In this document: one piece after another, positions 15,649 through 24,182 of the stretch
Numbering within the stretch: position 1 is the first letter of the stretch
How the letters are laid out: every line of letters starts with the position of its first letter
NCBI GenBank assembly: GCA_031374115.1
Contig: JANMNO010000005.1
Coordinates: forward strand, 1 to 64,000
From: JAKFWF01 sp031374115
GTDB taxonomy: Bacteria > Pseudomonadota > Alphaproteobacteria > Rhizobiales > Hyphomicrobiaceae
Direction of reading: 5' to 3'
DNA: 64,000 bases
The notes under the pieces: model-generated
Told to the model about the DNA's origin: nothing
Databases searched by the model: none
The model's input: only the letters and a program-made list of their open reading frames with translations
Made by a program: the position numbers and the translations under genes

Positions 15649-18309
15649 TCAGAACAGTCCTTCGATCTGGCCACCGTCGTTGAGCCGGATGACGTCCGCC
15701 GAGGGGACCCGTGGCAGGCCCGGCATCGTCATGATGTCGCCGGTGACCACCACTACGAACTCGGCGCCAGCCGACAAACGAAGCTCACGTACGGGAACGA
15801 TGTGCCCGGTCGGTGCGCCACGCTTGCTCGGATCGGTCGAGAACGAGTACTGCGTCTTGGCCATGCACACCGGCAGATGACCGTAGCCAGCTGCCTCGAG
15901 TTCCTTGAAGCGAGCCTCGACCGAAGGGTCGCAGGCAATATCAGCACCGCGATAGATCTCGGTGACGATGGTCTTCACCTTGTCCCGCAGCGGCATCTCG
16001 TCTGGGTACAGCGGCTTGAACTTGGCTTCACCCTTCTCGCAGACGTCGACGACGTGACGCGCAAGCTCTTCGATGCCAGCACCTCCATTGCCCCAGTGGG
16101 TGCAAAGGAATGCCTTGGCGCCCATCTTCTCGGCTGATGCCTTGACTGCTGCAATCTCGGCGTCGGTATCGGTGATAAACTTATTGATCGCGATGATCGG
16201 CTGCACACCGAACTTACGCACGTTCTCGATGTGTCTCTCCATATTGGCGCAACCCTTGGAAACTGCCTCGACGTTTTCAGTCTTGAGGCCATCTTTGGCG
16301 ACGCCACCGTGCATCTTTAGCGCCCGGATCGTGGCGACGATAACTGCCGCCGATGGCGTCAGGCCCGCCTTGCGGCACTTGATGTCGAAGAACTTTTCGG
16401 CACCAAGATCGGCGCCGAAGCCAGCTTCGGTGACGACATAATCGCACAGCTTAAGCGCGGTTTTAGTGGCAAGCACCGAATTGCAGCCGTGCGCGATGTT
16501 GGCGAACGGACCGCCGTGGATGAACACTGGATTGTTCTCCAGCGTCTGCACCAGATTCGGCATCAGCGCGTCCTTGAGTAAGACGGTCATGGCACCGTCA
16601 CCCTTCAGATCGCGCGCGTAAACCGGCTTTTTCTCACGGGTGTAGGCAACGACAATATTGCCGATCCGCTTCTCCAGATCCTTGAGATCTGTCGCTAGGC
16701 AGAAGATCGCCATGATCTCGGAAGCGACTGTGATGTCGAAGCCATCTTCGCGGGGGAAGCCGTTGGCGACACCGCCGAGCGAATTGACGATCGAACGCAG
16801 CGCCCGGTCATTCATGTCCATGACCCGGCGCCAGGCGATACGGCGCTGATCTAGCCCCAAGCTGTTGCCCCAGTAGATGTGGTTGTCGATCAGCGCCGAC
16901 AGCAGGTTGTGAGCGCTGGTGATGGCGTGGAAGTCGCCGGTGAAGTGGAGGTTGATGTCCTCCATCGGCACGACCTGCGCATAGCCACCGCCGGCGGCGC
17001 CGCCCTTGACGCCGAAGCACGGACCGAGCGAGGGCTCTCGCAGACAGCTCATCGCGCGCTTGCCAATGCGGTTCAGTCCGTCACCAAGACCGACCGTCGT
17101 CGTGGTCTTGCCTTCGCCGGCTGGCGTCGGGTTGATCGCGGTAACGAGGATCAGCTTGCCGTCCTTGCGATCCTTCAAGCTGTCGATGAACTCGAAGGAA
17201 ATCTTCGCTTTGGTCGGGCCGTAGTTGAGCAGAGCATCAGCCGGTATGTCGATCTTCTTGCCCACCTCGGCGATCGGCTTCATCTTGGCTTCGCGTGCGA
17301 TCTCGATATCGCTGCCGACCGGCTTGGTTGACTTGGCTGACACAGTCGCGTCTCCAGTTTTTGGCTTTTTTGGTGCGGGCGGGGGCGCGGGTTTGTAGGC
17401 GGCGAAGACGTCGCCGGCCTTGAGTTTGGCATAGGTCGCGTATTCGGCAGCTGGGATCTTCTTCGTATCGGCTGCCTTGACGCGCTTGGCGAGAATGGCC
17501 CCGCCTTTCGCGGCAATCACCATGCCGTCAGCGTCGATCTTCAAGATCTCGCCAGGCTTGCCGTCGCCGGCGATCTTGGCGCTATCGAAGAGCTGCAACT
17601 CGAGACCGTTGACGACAGCCCAAGCGCCGGGAGCCGGGTTGGCGGCGCGAATCGTGTTGTAGACTTCACCGATCGGTTTGGTGAAGTCGAGCTGGGCATT
17701 CTCGCGCTTGAACCAGCTCTCGTAAGTCTTCTTCGCGTGGTTCTGAGGGACGCTCGGGGCCTTGCCGGCGCGAACCAGATCGACCGACTCCATCATCGCA
17801 TCGACGCCAAGTGGGAACAGCTTCTTGAAGTACACATCGCCCAGCGTTTCGTCCGGACCGATGTCGACGGTCTTCTGCATGAGCACGGGTCCTTCGTCGA
17901 GGCCTTCGTCGGGCCAGAAAATGGTAAGTCCGGTCTGCTTCGAGCCCCAGGCGATCGGCCAGTTGATCGACGACGGTCCGCGGTGCAACGGCAGAAGCGA
18001 GGGGTGATACTGGATCGTGCCCTTGGCCGGAGCATCGATCACAGGCTGGGGAACAAATAGCGTCACGTAAGCCATCACGCACAGATCCGGCTTGAACGAC
18101 TGCATAAGGGTCAACGCTTCGGGGGTCTTCCAGCTCTTCGGCTGATGCACCGGCAAGCCCTTTTCGCGGGCGAATACTGCGCACGGGTCGAGTGGACGCC
18201 CGTCTTTGTCGGGCGCACAAAACACCGCGACGACGTTCTCGCCGCGATCCAGCAATTTTTCCAAGACGGCTTTGCCGAAGGCCTCTTGTCCGTGAACCAC
18301 GATCCGCAT
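15649..18309 (-). CDS. Fusion of 10-formyl-THF hydrolase/formyltransferase domain and formate-tetrahydrofolate ligase
   Basis: An 886-residue protein. ATG at 18309 is preferred (GGGGAG eight bases upstream) over the GTG three codons earlier. Residues 1-205 form a formyltransferase N-terminal domain, most like the hydrolase domain of 10-formyl-THF dehydrogenase: GTIQYHPSLLPLHRGPSSIN with catalytic-type H102, and FWPDEGLDEGPVLMQK with D138. These align with the essential His and Asp of the animal enzyme. Residues 205-300 are the FMT C-terminal barrel. A Pro/Lys-rich linker (about 305-330) leads to a full-length formate-THF ligase (about 332-886) with the ATP loop TPAGEGKTTTTVGL and EPSLGPCFGVKGGAAGGGYAQV. 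The ligase makes 10-formyl-THF from formate, ATP and THF. The gene is last in the oxalate operon, so its formate probably comes from oxalate. What the first domain does, given that simple hydrolysis would undo the ligase, is unclear. Confidence 0.9.
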   Translation of the reverse strand: MRIVVHGQEAFGKAVLEKLLDRGENVVAVFCAPDKDGRPLDPCAVFAREKGLPVHQPKSWKTPEALTLMQSFKPDLCVMAYVTLFVPQPVIDAPAKGTIQYHPSLLPLHRGPSSINWPIAWGSKQTGLTIFWPDEGLDEGPVLMQKTVDIGPDETLGDVYFKKLFPLGVDAMMESVDLVRAGKAPSVPQNHAKKTYESWFKRENAQLDFTKPIGEVYNTIRAANPAPGAWAVVNGLELQLFDSAKIAGDGKPGEILKIDADGMVIAAKGGAILAKRVKAADTKKIPAAEYATYAKLKAGDVFAAYKPAPPPAPKKPKTGDATVSAKSTKPVGSDIEIAREAKMKPIAEVGKKIDIPADALLNYGPTKAKISFEFIDSLKDRKDGKLILVTAINPTPAGEGKTTTTVGLGDGLNRIGKRAMSCLREPSLGPCFGVKGGAAGGGYAQVVPMEDINLHFTGDFHAITSAHNLLSALIDNHIYWGNSLGLDQRRIAWRRVMDMNDRALRSIVNSLGGVANGFPREDGFDITVASEIMAIFCLATDLKDLEKRIGNIVVAYTREKKPVYARDLKGDGAMTVLLKDALMPNLVQTLENNPVFIHGGPFANIAHGCNSVLATKTALKLCDYVVTEAGFGADLGAEKFFDIKCRKAGLTPSAAVIVATIRALKMHGGVAKDGLKTENVEAVSKGCANMERHIENVRKFGVQPIIAINKFITDTDAEIAAVKASAEKMGAKAFLCTHWGNGGAGIEELARHVVDVCEKGEAKFKPLYPDEMPLRDKVKTIVTEIYRGADIACDPSVEARFKELEAAGYGHLPVCMAKTQYSFSTDPSKRGAPTGHIVPVRELRLSAGAEFVVVVTGDIMTMPGLPRVPSADVIRLNDGGQIEGLF

Positions 18310-18401
18310 GATTTGCACTCCCCTATCCCTTCGCGCTCGACCCGGAGCACTTCGGGTAAACTTCTATTGTGATCGAGATGGATTTTTAAGCTTGGCCTTA
18401 T

Positions 18402-19676
18402 TCAGCCGGCAGCTTTCTTTGGCGGAGGCTCGGTTGCACCGGACGCCTTGATGCTTGCGATTTCATCGGCAGAGTAGCCAAGGACCGCCGACAACACTTC
18501 ATCCGTGTGCTCGCCCAGCAAAGGCGACCGCATGACCTCGGTTGGGCTGTCGGAAAGCTTGATCGGATTGCCGACCGACAAGTATTTGCCGCGTTTTGGA
18601 TGATCGACCTCGACGATGGTCCCCGTCGCCCATAGCGACTTGTCCTCGGAGATTTCCTTCATCGAAAGGATCGGGCCGCACGGGATGTCGTCCTTGTTGA
18701 GGATCTCCATCGCCTCGAACTTGGTCATCGACGATGTCCATTGCTCGATGCGCCCGAAAATCTCGTTGAGACGCGGCAGACGGGCAGCAGGCTTGGCGTA
18801 ATTCGGATGGGTCTTCCAACCCGGCTCGCCGATGACATCGCAGATCTTTTCCCAGACCGGCGCCTGGGTGATGAAATAGATGTAGGCGTTGGGGTCGGTC
18901 TCCCAGCCCTTGCACTTCAGGATGCGACCGGGCTGCCCACCGCCCGAGTCATTGCCAGCACGCGGCACCGCCTCACCGAAGGGGACGCCTTCACCGAATT
19001 GGCTGTATTCTCTGAGCGGCCCGTGTGCCAAGCGTTGCTGATCGCGCAGCTTGACGCGGCATAAATTCAGCACGCCGTCCTGCATCGCGCAGGTAACCTT
19101 TTGACCCTTGCCGGTTTGTGTCCGCTGGAACAGCGCGGTGACGATGCCGAGGGCCAAATGCAAACCGGTGCCGCTATCTCCGACTTGTGAGCCAGTGACG
19201 AGCGGCAAGCCGTCCCGGAAACCCGTCGTCGACGCTGAGCCGCCGGTACACTGGGCGACGTTCTCATACACCTTACAGTCTTCGTATGGCCCCGGACCGA
19301 AGCCCTTGATCGAGGCGACGATCATCTTCGGGTTGATTTCCTGGATGCGCTCCCACGTAAAACCCATGCGGTCGAGCACGCCTGGTCCGAAATTCTCCAC
19401 CAGCACGTCGCAGCTTTCGATCAAGCGCTGGAGCACCTGCTTACCGGTCTTGTTCTTAGTGTCGAGCGTGATCGAGCGCTTGTTGTGGTTCAACATGGTA
19501 AAATAGAGTGCGTCAGCATCCGGCACGTCCATCAGCTGGCCGCGTGTGATGTCGCCGACCCCTGGGCGCTCGACCTTGATCACGTCGGCGCCGAACCAAG
19601 CCAACAGCTGTGTACAAGTGGGGCCCGACTGCACGTGCGTGAAGTCGAGAATTCGAATGCCTTCCAGGGCTTTCAT
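18402..19676 (-). CDS. frc: Formyl-CoA:oxalate CoA-transferase
   Basis: A 424-residue family III CoA-transferase; AGGAG precedes the ATG. It begins ALEGIRILDFTHVQSGPTCTQLLAWFGADVIKVERP and has the catalytic Asp at 167 in TGSQVGDSGTGLHLALG, matching D169 of the Oxalobacter enzyme. The glycine loop of the Frc type is visible as NDSGGGQPGRILKCKGW. It moves CoA from formyl-CoA to oxalate, giving oxalyl-CoA and formate. Its 28-base distance from the oxalyl-CoA decarboxylase gene confirms the pathway. The tail has a short Pro/Lys-rich end (EPPPKKAAG). Confidence 0.95.
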   Translation of the reverse strand: MKALEGIRILDFTHVQSGPTCTQLLAWFGADVIKVERPGVGDITRGQLMDVPDADALYFTMLNHNKRSITLDTKNKTGKQVLQRLIESCDVLVENFGPGVLDRMGFTWERIQEINPKMIVASIKGFGPGPYEDCKVYENVAQCTGGSASTTGFRDGLPLVTGSQVGDSGTGLHLALGIVTALFQRTQTGKGQKVTCAMQDGVLNLCRVKLRDQQRLAHGPLREYSQFGEGVPFGEAVPRAGNDSGGGQPGRILKCKGWETDPNAYIYFITQAPVWEKICDVIGEPGWKTHPNYAKPAARLPRLNEIFGRIEQWTSSMTKFEAMEILNKDDIPCGPILSMKEISEDKSLWATGTIVEVDHPKRGKYLSVGNPIKLSDSPTEVMRSPLLGEHTDEVLSAVLGYSADEIASIKASGATEPPPKKAAG

Positions 19677-19704
19677 GGCGTGCTGCTCCTGCGTGGGGTT
19701 GTGC

Positions 19705-21456
19705 TTATTCGGCGGCTTTGGGCTTGGAGACCACGCTTTGCGGGTTCAGATTGCCGATGCGGCCGCTTTCGGTGCCGGACTTTTCATCGATAACGGCGTT
19801 GATGAGTGTCGGCTTACCAGAATCCATCGCCACGTTGACGGCACGGCTGAGTTCGTCCGGGCTCGTTACATTGACGCCGACGCCGCCGAACGCTTCCATC
19901 ATCTTGTCGTAACGCGCGTTCTTGACGAATACGGTGGTTGCGACATCAGGGCCGCCTGACGGGTTGGTGTCGGTGCCCCGATAGATGCCGTTATTGTTGA
20001 ACACCACCACGCATATCGGCAAGTTGTACCGGCAGATCGTCTCGACTTCCATGCCGGAAAAGCCGAACGCACTGTCACCTTCGACCGCGAGCACCGGCTT
20101 GCCGGTCTCGATGGCCGCGGCGATCGCATACCCCATGCCGATGCCCATCACCCCCCAAGTGCCAACGTCCAGGCGTTTGCGCGGCTGGTACATGTCGATG
20201 ATGCTGCGGGCGAAATCGAGCGTGTTTGCACCTTCGTTGACGAGGATTGCATCCGGCCGCTCCTTGATGATCGTCTTGAGTGCGCCGAGGGCGTTGTGGA
20301 AATTCATCGGCAACGAGTTACTCAAGAGCTGGCTCGCCATCTTCGCAAGGTTCTTCTCTTTGCGTTCGTTGACTGCACCGGTCCACGTCGCAGGCGGAGC
20401 GACCCATTGATTGCCGACGCTCGACAGCATCGCCGAGACGCACGATGCGATATCGCCAACCACCGGCGCGCTGATCGCGACATTGCTATCCATTTCGGTC
20501 GGCGCGATGTCGACTTGAATGAACTTCTGGGTTCCCCGCTCGCCCCAGGTCTTGCCCTTGCCGTGCGATAGCAGCCAGTTCAGCCTTGCGCCGATCAGCA
20601 AGACGACGTCGGCTTCCTTGAGAACGGTCGATCGCGCGGCGCTCGCACACTGCGCGTGCGTATCGGGCAGCAGGCCTTTCGCCATGCTCATCGGCAGATA
20701 AGGAATGCCGGTCTTCTCGACCAGTGCGCGGATATCAGCGTCGACCTGCGCATAGGCAGCGCCTTTTCCGAGGATGATCAGCGGACGCTTCGCGCCTTTC
20801 AGCAACTCCATGGCCCGTGCTACCGATTCGGGCGCCGGCAGCTGGCGCGGCGCCGGATCGACAACCTTCACCAGTGTTTTTGCACCGGCTGACGCGTCCA
20901 TCGTCTGGCCGAACAGCTTAGCCGGGAGATCAAGGTAAACGCCACCGGGCCGGCCCGATACCGCTGAGCGAATGGCGCGCGCGATACCGATGCCGATGTC
21001 TTCGGCGTGCAGCACGCGGTAGGCAGCCTTGCAGTGCGGCCTGGCAACCGCGAGCTGATCCATCTCCTCATAGTCGCCCTGCTGCAGATCCACGATCTCG
21101 CGCTCGGACGAACCACTGATCAAAATCATCGGGAAGCAGTTCGTCGTCGCATTGGCCAGAGCCGTCAACCCATTGAGAAAGCCTGGCGCCGAAACCGTGA
21201 GGCAGATGCCGGGCTTCTGCGTCAGGTAGCCGGCAATCGCGGCAGCATTTCCTGCGTGCTGCTCGTGCCGGAACGAAATGACCCTAATGCCCGCGGCTTG
21301 CGCTAGACGGCCAAAATCCGTGATCGGTATGCCAGGTACGCCGTAAATCGTGGTGAGGCCGTTCATCTTGAGGGCATCGATGATCAGGTGAAAACCGTCG
21401 GTGAGAGGTGCATCTGAGTTCGTCGATGGGCTGTTGGGCGCTGCGTGGGCCGGCAT
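19705..21456 (-). CDS. oxc: Oxalyl-CoA decarboxylase
   Basis: A 583-residue thiamine-diphosphate enzyme. ATG at 21456 is chosen (GGAGGA six bases upstream) over a TTG two codons before. The N-terminal domain has GLTTIYGVPGIPITDFGRLA with the catalytic Glu region FRHEQHAGNAAAIAGYL. The C-terminal domain carries AVEGDSAFGFSGMEVETICR and VVVFNNNGIYRGTD, the ThDP/Mg site of oxalyl-CoA decarboxylases. It converts oxalyl-CoA to formyl-CoA and CO2. Together with Frc it forms a cycle in which one oxalate yields CO2 and formate. The gene follows gntR by 48 bases on the same strand. Confidence 0.96.
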   Translation of the reverse strand: MPAHAAPNSPSTNSDAPLTDGFHLIIDALKMNGLTTIYGVPGIPITDFGRLAQAAGIRVISFRHEQHAGNAAAIAGYLTQKPGICLTVSAPGFLNGLTALANATTNCFPMILISGSSEREIVDLQQGDYEEMDQLAVARPHCKAAYRVLHAEDIGIGIARAIRSAVSGRPGGVYLDLPAKLFGQTMDASAGAKTLVKVVDPAPRQLPAPESVARAMELLKGAKRPLIILGKGAAYAQVDADIRALVEKTGIPYLPMSMAKGLLPDTHAQCASAARSTVLKEADVVLLIGARLNWLLSHGKGKTWGERGTQKFIQVDIAPTEMDSNVAISAPVVGDIASCVSAMLSSVGNQWVAPPATWTGAVNERKEKNLAKMASQLLSNSLPMNFHNALGALKTIIKERPDAILVNEGANTLDFARSIIDMYQPRKRLDVGTWGVMGIGMGYAIAAAIETGKPVLAVEGDSAFGFSGMEVETICRYNLPICVVVFNNNGIYRGTDTNPSGGPDVATTVFVKNARYDKMMEAFGGVGVNVTSPDELSRAVNVAMDSGKPTLINAVIDEKSGTESGRIGNLNPQSVVSKPKAAE

Positions 21457-21504
21457 ATTCAATCCTCCGTTGATAATGCGCCAATTATTCTGGCTGTGTT
21501 GTTA

Positions 21505-22188
21505 TCAGGCGATATCGACGAAGCGCTCGACGTGATCGCGAAGTTTCAAGGTGTGCTCACGCACCAGCCGCTCCGCGCGCTCGGTATCGCGCGCCTCAAG
21601 TGCTGCAACGATTTCTTTGTGATCGACGATCGAACGCTTGGCGCGATTATTTTCAACGATCGTACGTTGACGGATCGCTCGTACATGAAAGAACAACTTC
21701 TCCGTCATCTCGGCCAACAGCTTACATTTCGACAGACCAATGATCGCTTGATGAAAACGAATGTTGGCGTCCGAGTATTCGCCCATGTGCTGCGCCACTG
21801 CATCGGTGGAAAAGGTGTCGACCAAATCGTGCAGCCGGCTTATTTCCTCGTCGGAAGCCTCTTTCGTGGCGAGACGGGCGGCCATACTCTCAAGGGCTGC
21901 CCACACCGTAATCATTTCCAGGACTTCGGCTTTGGTCTTGCGCACGATGAAAATTCCGCGGCGCGCGACGATGCGAACTAGACCTTCCTGGTCGAGCTGC
22001 GCCAGTGCTTCGCGCAACGGCGTGCGGCTTACACCGAAGCGTGCCGACAGCGCGCGCTCGTCCAACTTGAGCTCGGCATCCGGGGCGTATATGTTGAGTT
22101 GCATGATGGCGGCGCGCAGCGCTTCGTAGGCCCGCACTTTCAGGCTTTGCGCCTCGCCGATCGGCGCTATATTGAGTTGCGTGCCCAT
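21505..22188 (-). CDS. GntR-family (FadR/FCD subgroup) transcriptional regulator
   Basis: A 227-residue regulator. The N-terminal winged helix spans residues 10-80 (LKVRAYEALRAAIMQL, ARFGVSRTPLREALAQLDQEGLVRIVARRGIFI). It is followed by an all-helical FCD ligand domain (residues 90-220) with the metal-site pattern H...D...H (ANIRFHQAIIGL and RSIVDHKEIVAALEARD). It heads the oxc-frc operon and is divergent from the tctACB transporter, so it probably controls both in response to oxalate, oxalyl-CoA or another C2 acid. Two palindromes of the FCD operator type occur in the divergent region. Confidence 0.9.
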   Translation of the reverse strand: MGTQLNIAPIGEAQSLKVRAYEALRAAIMQLNIYAPDAELKLDERALSARFGVSRTPLREALAQLDQEGLVRIVARRGIFIVRKTKAEVLEMITVWAALESMAARLATKEASDEEISRLHDLVDTFSTDAVAQHMGEYSDANIRFHQAIIGLSKCKLLAEMTEKLFFHVRAIRQRTIVENNRAKRSIVDHKEIVAALEARDTERAERLVREHTLKLRDHVERFVDIA

Positions 22189-22264
22189 TGTCGCCTGCGG
22201 CCCGTTATCTGCGCGCGGAATATCCAGAGAAAAGCGGAATCAGTAAGTCGAGTATCTTCGAATC

Positions 22265-22283
22265 TTGGTATACCATATGCCAA
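22265..22283. promoter_or_regulatory. Candidate GntR operator 1 (TTGGTATACCATATGCCAA)
   Basis: The core TGGTATACCA (22266-22275) is a perfect ten-base palindrome of the T-G-G-T-N-A-C-C-A type bound by FCD-subgroup GntR regulators. The whole 19-base element has imperfect symmetry (TTGG...CCAA). It shares TATGCCAA with operator 2. It lies 77 bases upstream of the gntR start, suitable for autoregulation and control of oxc-frc. Confidence 0.55.
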
Positions 22284-22457
22284 GCTAGGTGGACTTGGCT
22301 AGGCTTGAAATCGACTTTCTGGTCACAGAAGCAGGCGAGAGAAATTCGCGCAGCCGACGGTAATCGGGGCGCAATCTTTTGCAAAAAGCGAGCGGTTTGA
22401 TAGCTTGCGCTCGCGCATTAATTTCTAACGCCAGCTATTGCGTGTTTGACTTCTTCA

Positions 22458-22472
22458 GGCATACGGTATGCC
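22458..22472. promoter_or_regulatory. Candidate GntR operator 2 (GGCATACGGTATGCC)
   Basis: A perfect 7+1+7 inverted repeat, GGCATAC / GTATGCC around one G. It lies about 60 bases before the start of tctA. It shares the GTATGCCAA half-site with operator 1, which suggests one regulator, most simply the adjacent GntR protein. Confidence 0.55.
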
Positions 22473-22530
22473 AACAACACGCGAGCGTAAGCCTGCAGCA
22501 TAGCGGGCCACGCTCAAGGAGGGGATGCCA

Positions 22531-24042
22531 GTGGAAGAAATCAGCTCGCTGATGCAGGGCTTTGCTATCGCCCTGACGCCCTACAATTTGATGCTGATGC
22601 TGATTGGTATTTTGCTCGGGGTAATTATCGGCGTACTGCCGGGACTGGGCGGCGCCAATGGCGTGGCAATCCTGTTGCCGCTAACCTTCACGATGCCACC
22701 GACGTCGGCAATCATCATGTTGTCGTGCATCTATTGGGGAGCGTTGTTTGGCGGAGCCATAACTTCGATTCTATTCAATATTCCAGGCGAACCTTGGTCA
22801 GTCGCCACTACCTTCGATGGCCATCCAATGGCGCAACAAGGGCGCGCCGACGAAGCGCTGACTGCAGCGTTCACATCTTCGTTTGTCGGCGCGCTTGTGG
22901 CCGTCATTTTGATCACATTCCTTGCGCCGTTGGTCGCGAAATTCGCCCTCAAGTTCGGGCCGGCGGAGTTTTTCGCTGTCTTCTTCCTGACGTTTGCCAG
23001 CTTTATCGGCATGGGCAAGGGCTCGCCATTCAAAGTCATCGCATCCATGTGCCTGGGCTTCGCGTTGGGCGCCGTCGGGCTCGATAAGATGACCGGCACG
23101 TTGCGCATGACCTTCGGTCACGAAGAGTTGCTGAGCGGCTTCGACTTCCTCATTGCCGTCATCGGATTGTTCGGCATTGCCGAAATCCTGACCTCGATGG
23201 AAAGCGGCCTGAAGTTTAACGGCAAACATGCCACCATTCGCTTCAACGCGGTCATGATCACCTGGAAAAAACTCTTAGGCTATTGGGCAACGTCCGCGCG
23301 CAGCTGCATCATCGGATGCTGGATGGGGATCACACCCGGTGGCGCTACCCCTGCCTCGTTTATGAGTTACGGGCTGGCGAAGAAGTTCTCCAAGCGTGGC
23401 CACAACTTCGGCAAGGGTGAAATCGAGGGCGTCATCGCACCGGAGACGGCAGCTCACGCCGCAGGTACCAGCGCACTGTTGCCGATGCTGACGCTGGGCA
23501 TTCCGGGCTCCCCGACCGCAGCCGTCCTCCTCGGCGGACTGATGATCTGGGGCCTGCAACCAGGTCCGATGCTGTTCATCGAACAAAAGGAATTCGTCTG
23601 GGGCCTCATCGCTTCGATGTACCTAGGCAATGTCGTCGGTCTGATCGTCGTGCTGACATGCGTCCCCTTCTTTGCGGCCATCCTGCGGGTACCGTTTTCG
23701 ATTATTGCGCCGGTCATCCTCGTCATCTGCGCGATTGGTGCGTACACCGTGCACAACTCGATGTTCGATGTTTGGTTGATGCTGGTCTTCGGCGTCGTCG
23801 GATACGTCTTTCAGAAGTTGGACTACCCCTTGCCGCCACTGGTGCTGGCTATCGTACTTGGCGATAAAGCCGAGGAAGGTTTTAGGCAGGCGCTTCTGGG
23901 TAGTCAGGGCAGCCTCGCGATTTTCTGGTCCAACCCGCTGGTCGCCACTATAATGGGGCTCGGCATGATCTTGTTGCTTTGGCCGCTGTTCACGTGGGCC
24001 AAAGAGCGGCTGAGCGGGCAGAAGCCGGTGCATCAGAACTGA
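22531..24042 (+). CDS. tctA: Tripartite tricarboxylate transporter large permease TctA
   Basis: A 503-residue protein from GTG at 22531. The strong AAGGAGG (22516-22522) is eight bases from this GTG but only two from the ATG at 22525, so the GTG is the likelier start. It has about twelve hydrophobic segments. The family signature regions are visible: GVIIGVLPGLGGANGVAILLPLTF and, in the second half, GVIAPETAAHAAGTSALLPMLTLGIPGSPTAAVLLGGLMIWGLQPGP. TctA is the large, sodium- or proton-coupled permease. The order here (tctA, tctC, tctB) differs from the textbook tctCBA order. Its position next to the oxalate genes suggests uptake of oxalate or a related dicarboxylate. Confidence 0.93.
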   Translation: MEEISSLMQGFAIALTPYNLMLMLIGILLGVIIGVLPGLGGANGVAILLPLTFTMPPTSAIIMLSCIYWGALFGGAITSILFNIPGEPWSVATTFDGHPMAQQGRADEALTAAFTSSFVGALVAVILITFLAPLVAKFALKFGPAEFFAVFFLTFASFIGMGKGSPFKVIASMCLGFALGAVGLDKMTGTLRMTFGHEELLSGFDFLIAVIGLFGIAEILTSMESGLKFNGKHATIRFNAVMITWKKLLGYWATSARSCIIGCWMGITPGGATPASFMSYGLAKKFSKRGHNFGKGEIEGVIAPETAAHAAGTSALLPMLTLGIPGSPTAAVLLGGLMIWGLQPGPMLFIEQKEFVWGLIASMYLGNVVGLIVVLTCVPFFAAILRVPFSIIAPVILVICAIGAYTVHNSMFDVWLMLVFGVVGYVFQKLDYPLPPLVLAIVLGDKAEEGFRQALLGSQGSLAIFWSNPLVATIMGLGMILLLWPLFTWAKERLSGQKPVHQN

Positions 24043-24182
24043 TGGCGCACGCAATCCCGGTGGCCAGTTGGTCCTGGCGCATTTAGCGGCAGAGCCGCAT
24101 CCCACAGGCTAGGGCGGGCCCTGTTGCCATGGTGTCATAAACAATAATTCGCAGCTGAATGGAAACCAAGGAGACGTAAGTG

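Larger units (their letters stand above)
22189..22530. other. Divergent control region between gntR/oxc and tctACB
   Basis: About 340 bases with no protein-like frame. It is more AT-rich than its neighbours and contains two palindromic candidate operators (listed separately), one about 80 bases before the gntR start and one about 70 bases before the tctA start. It therefore likely holds both divergent promoters. I could not fix -35/-10 elements with confidence. Confidence 0.6.

Noticed and set aside
15210..15674. Leftward frame across the DUF4337 start and the gap before the folate fusion gene
   Set aside because: It has Cys-rich segments but no ribosome-binding site and overlaps DUF4337 in another frame.
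18340..18357. Hairpin ACCCG/CGGGT between frc and the folate fusion gene
   Set aside because: A five-base stem with an eight-base loop and no T run is too weak for a terminator call.
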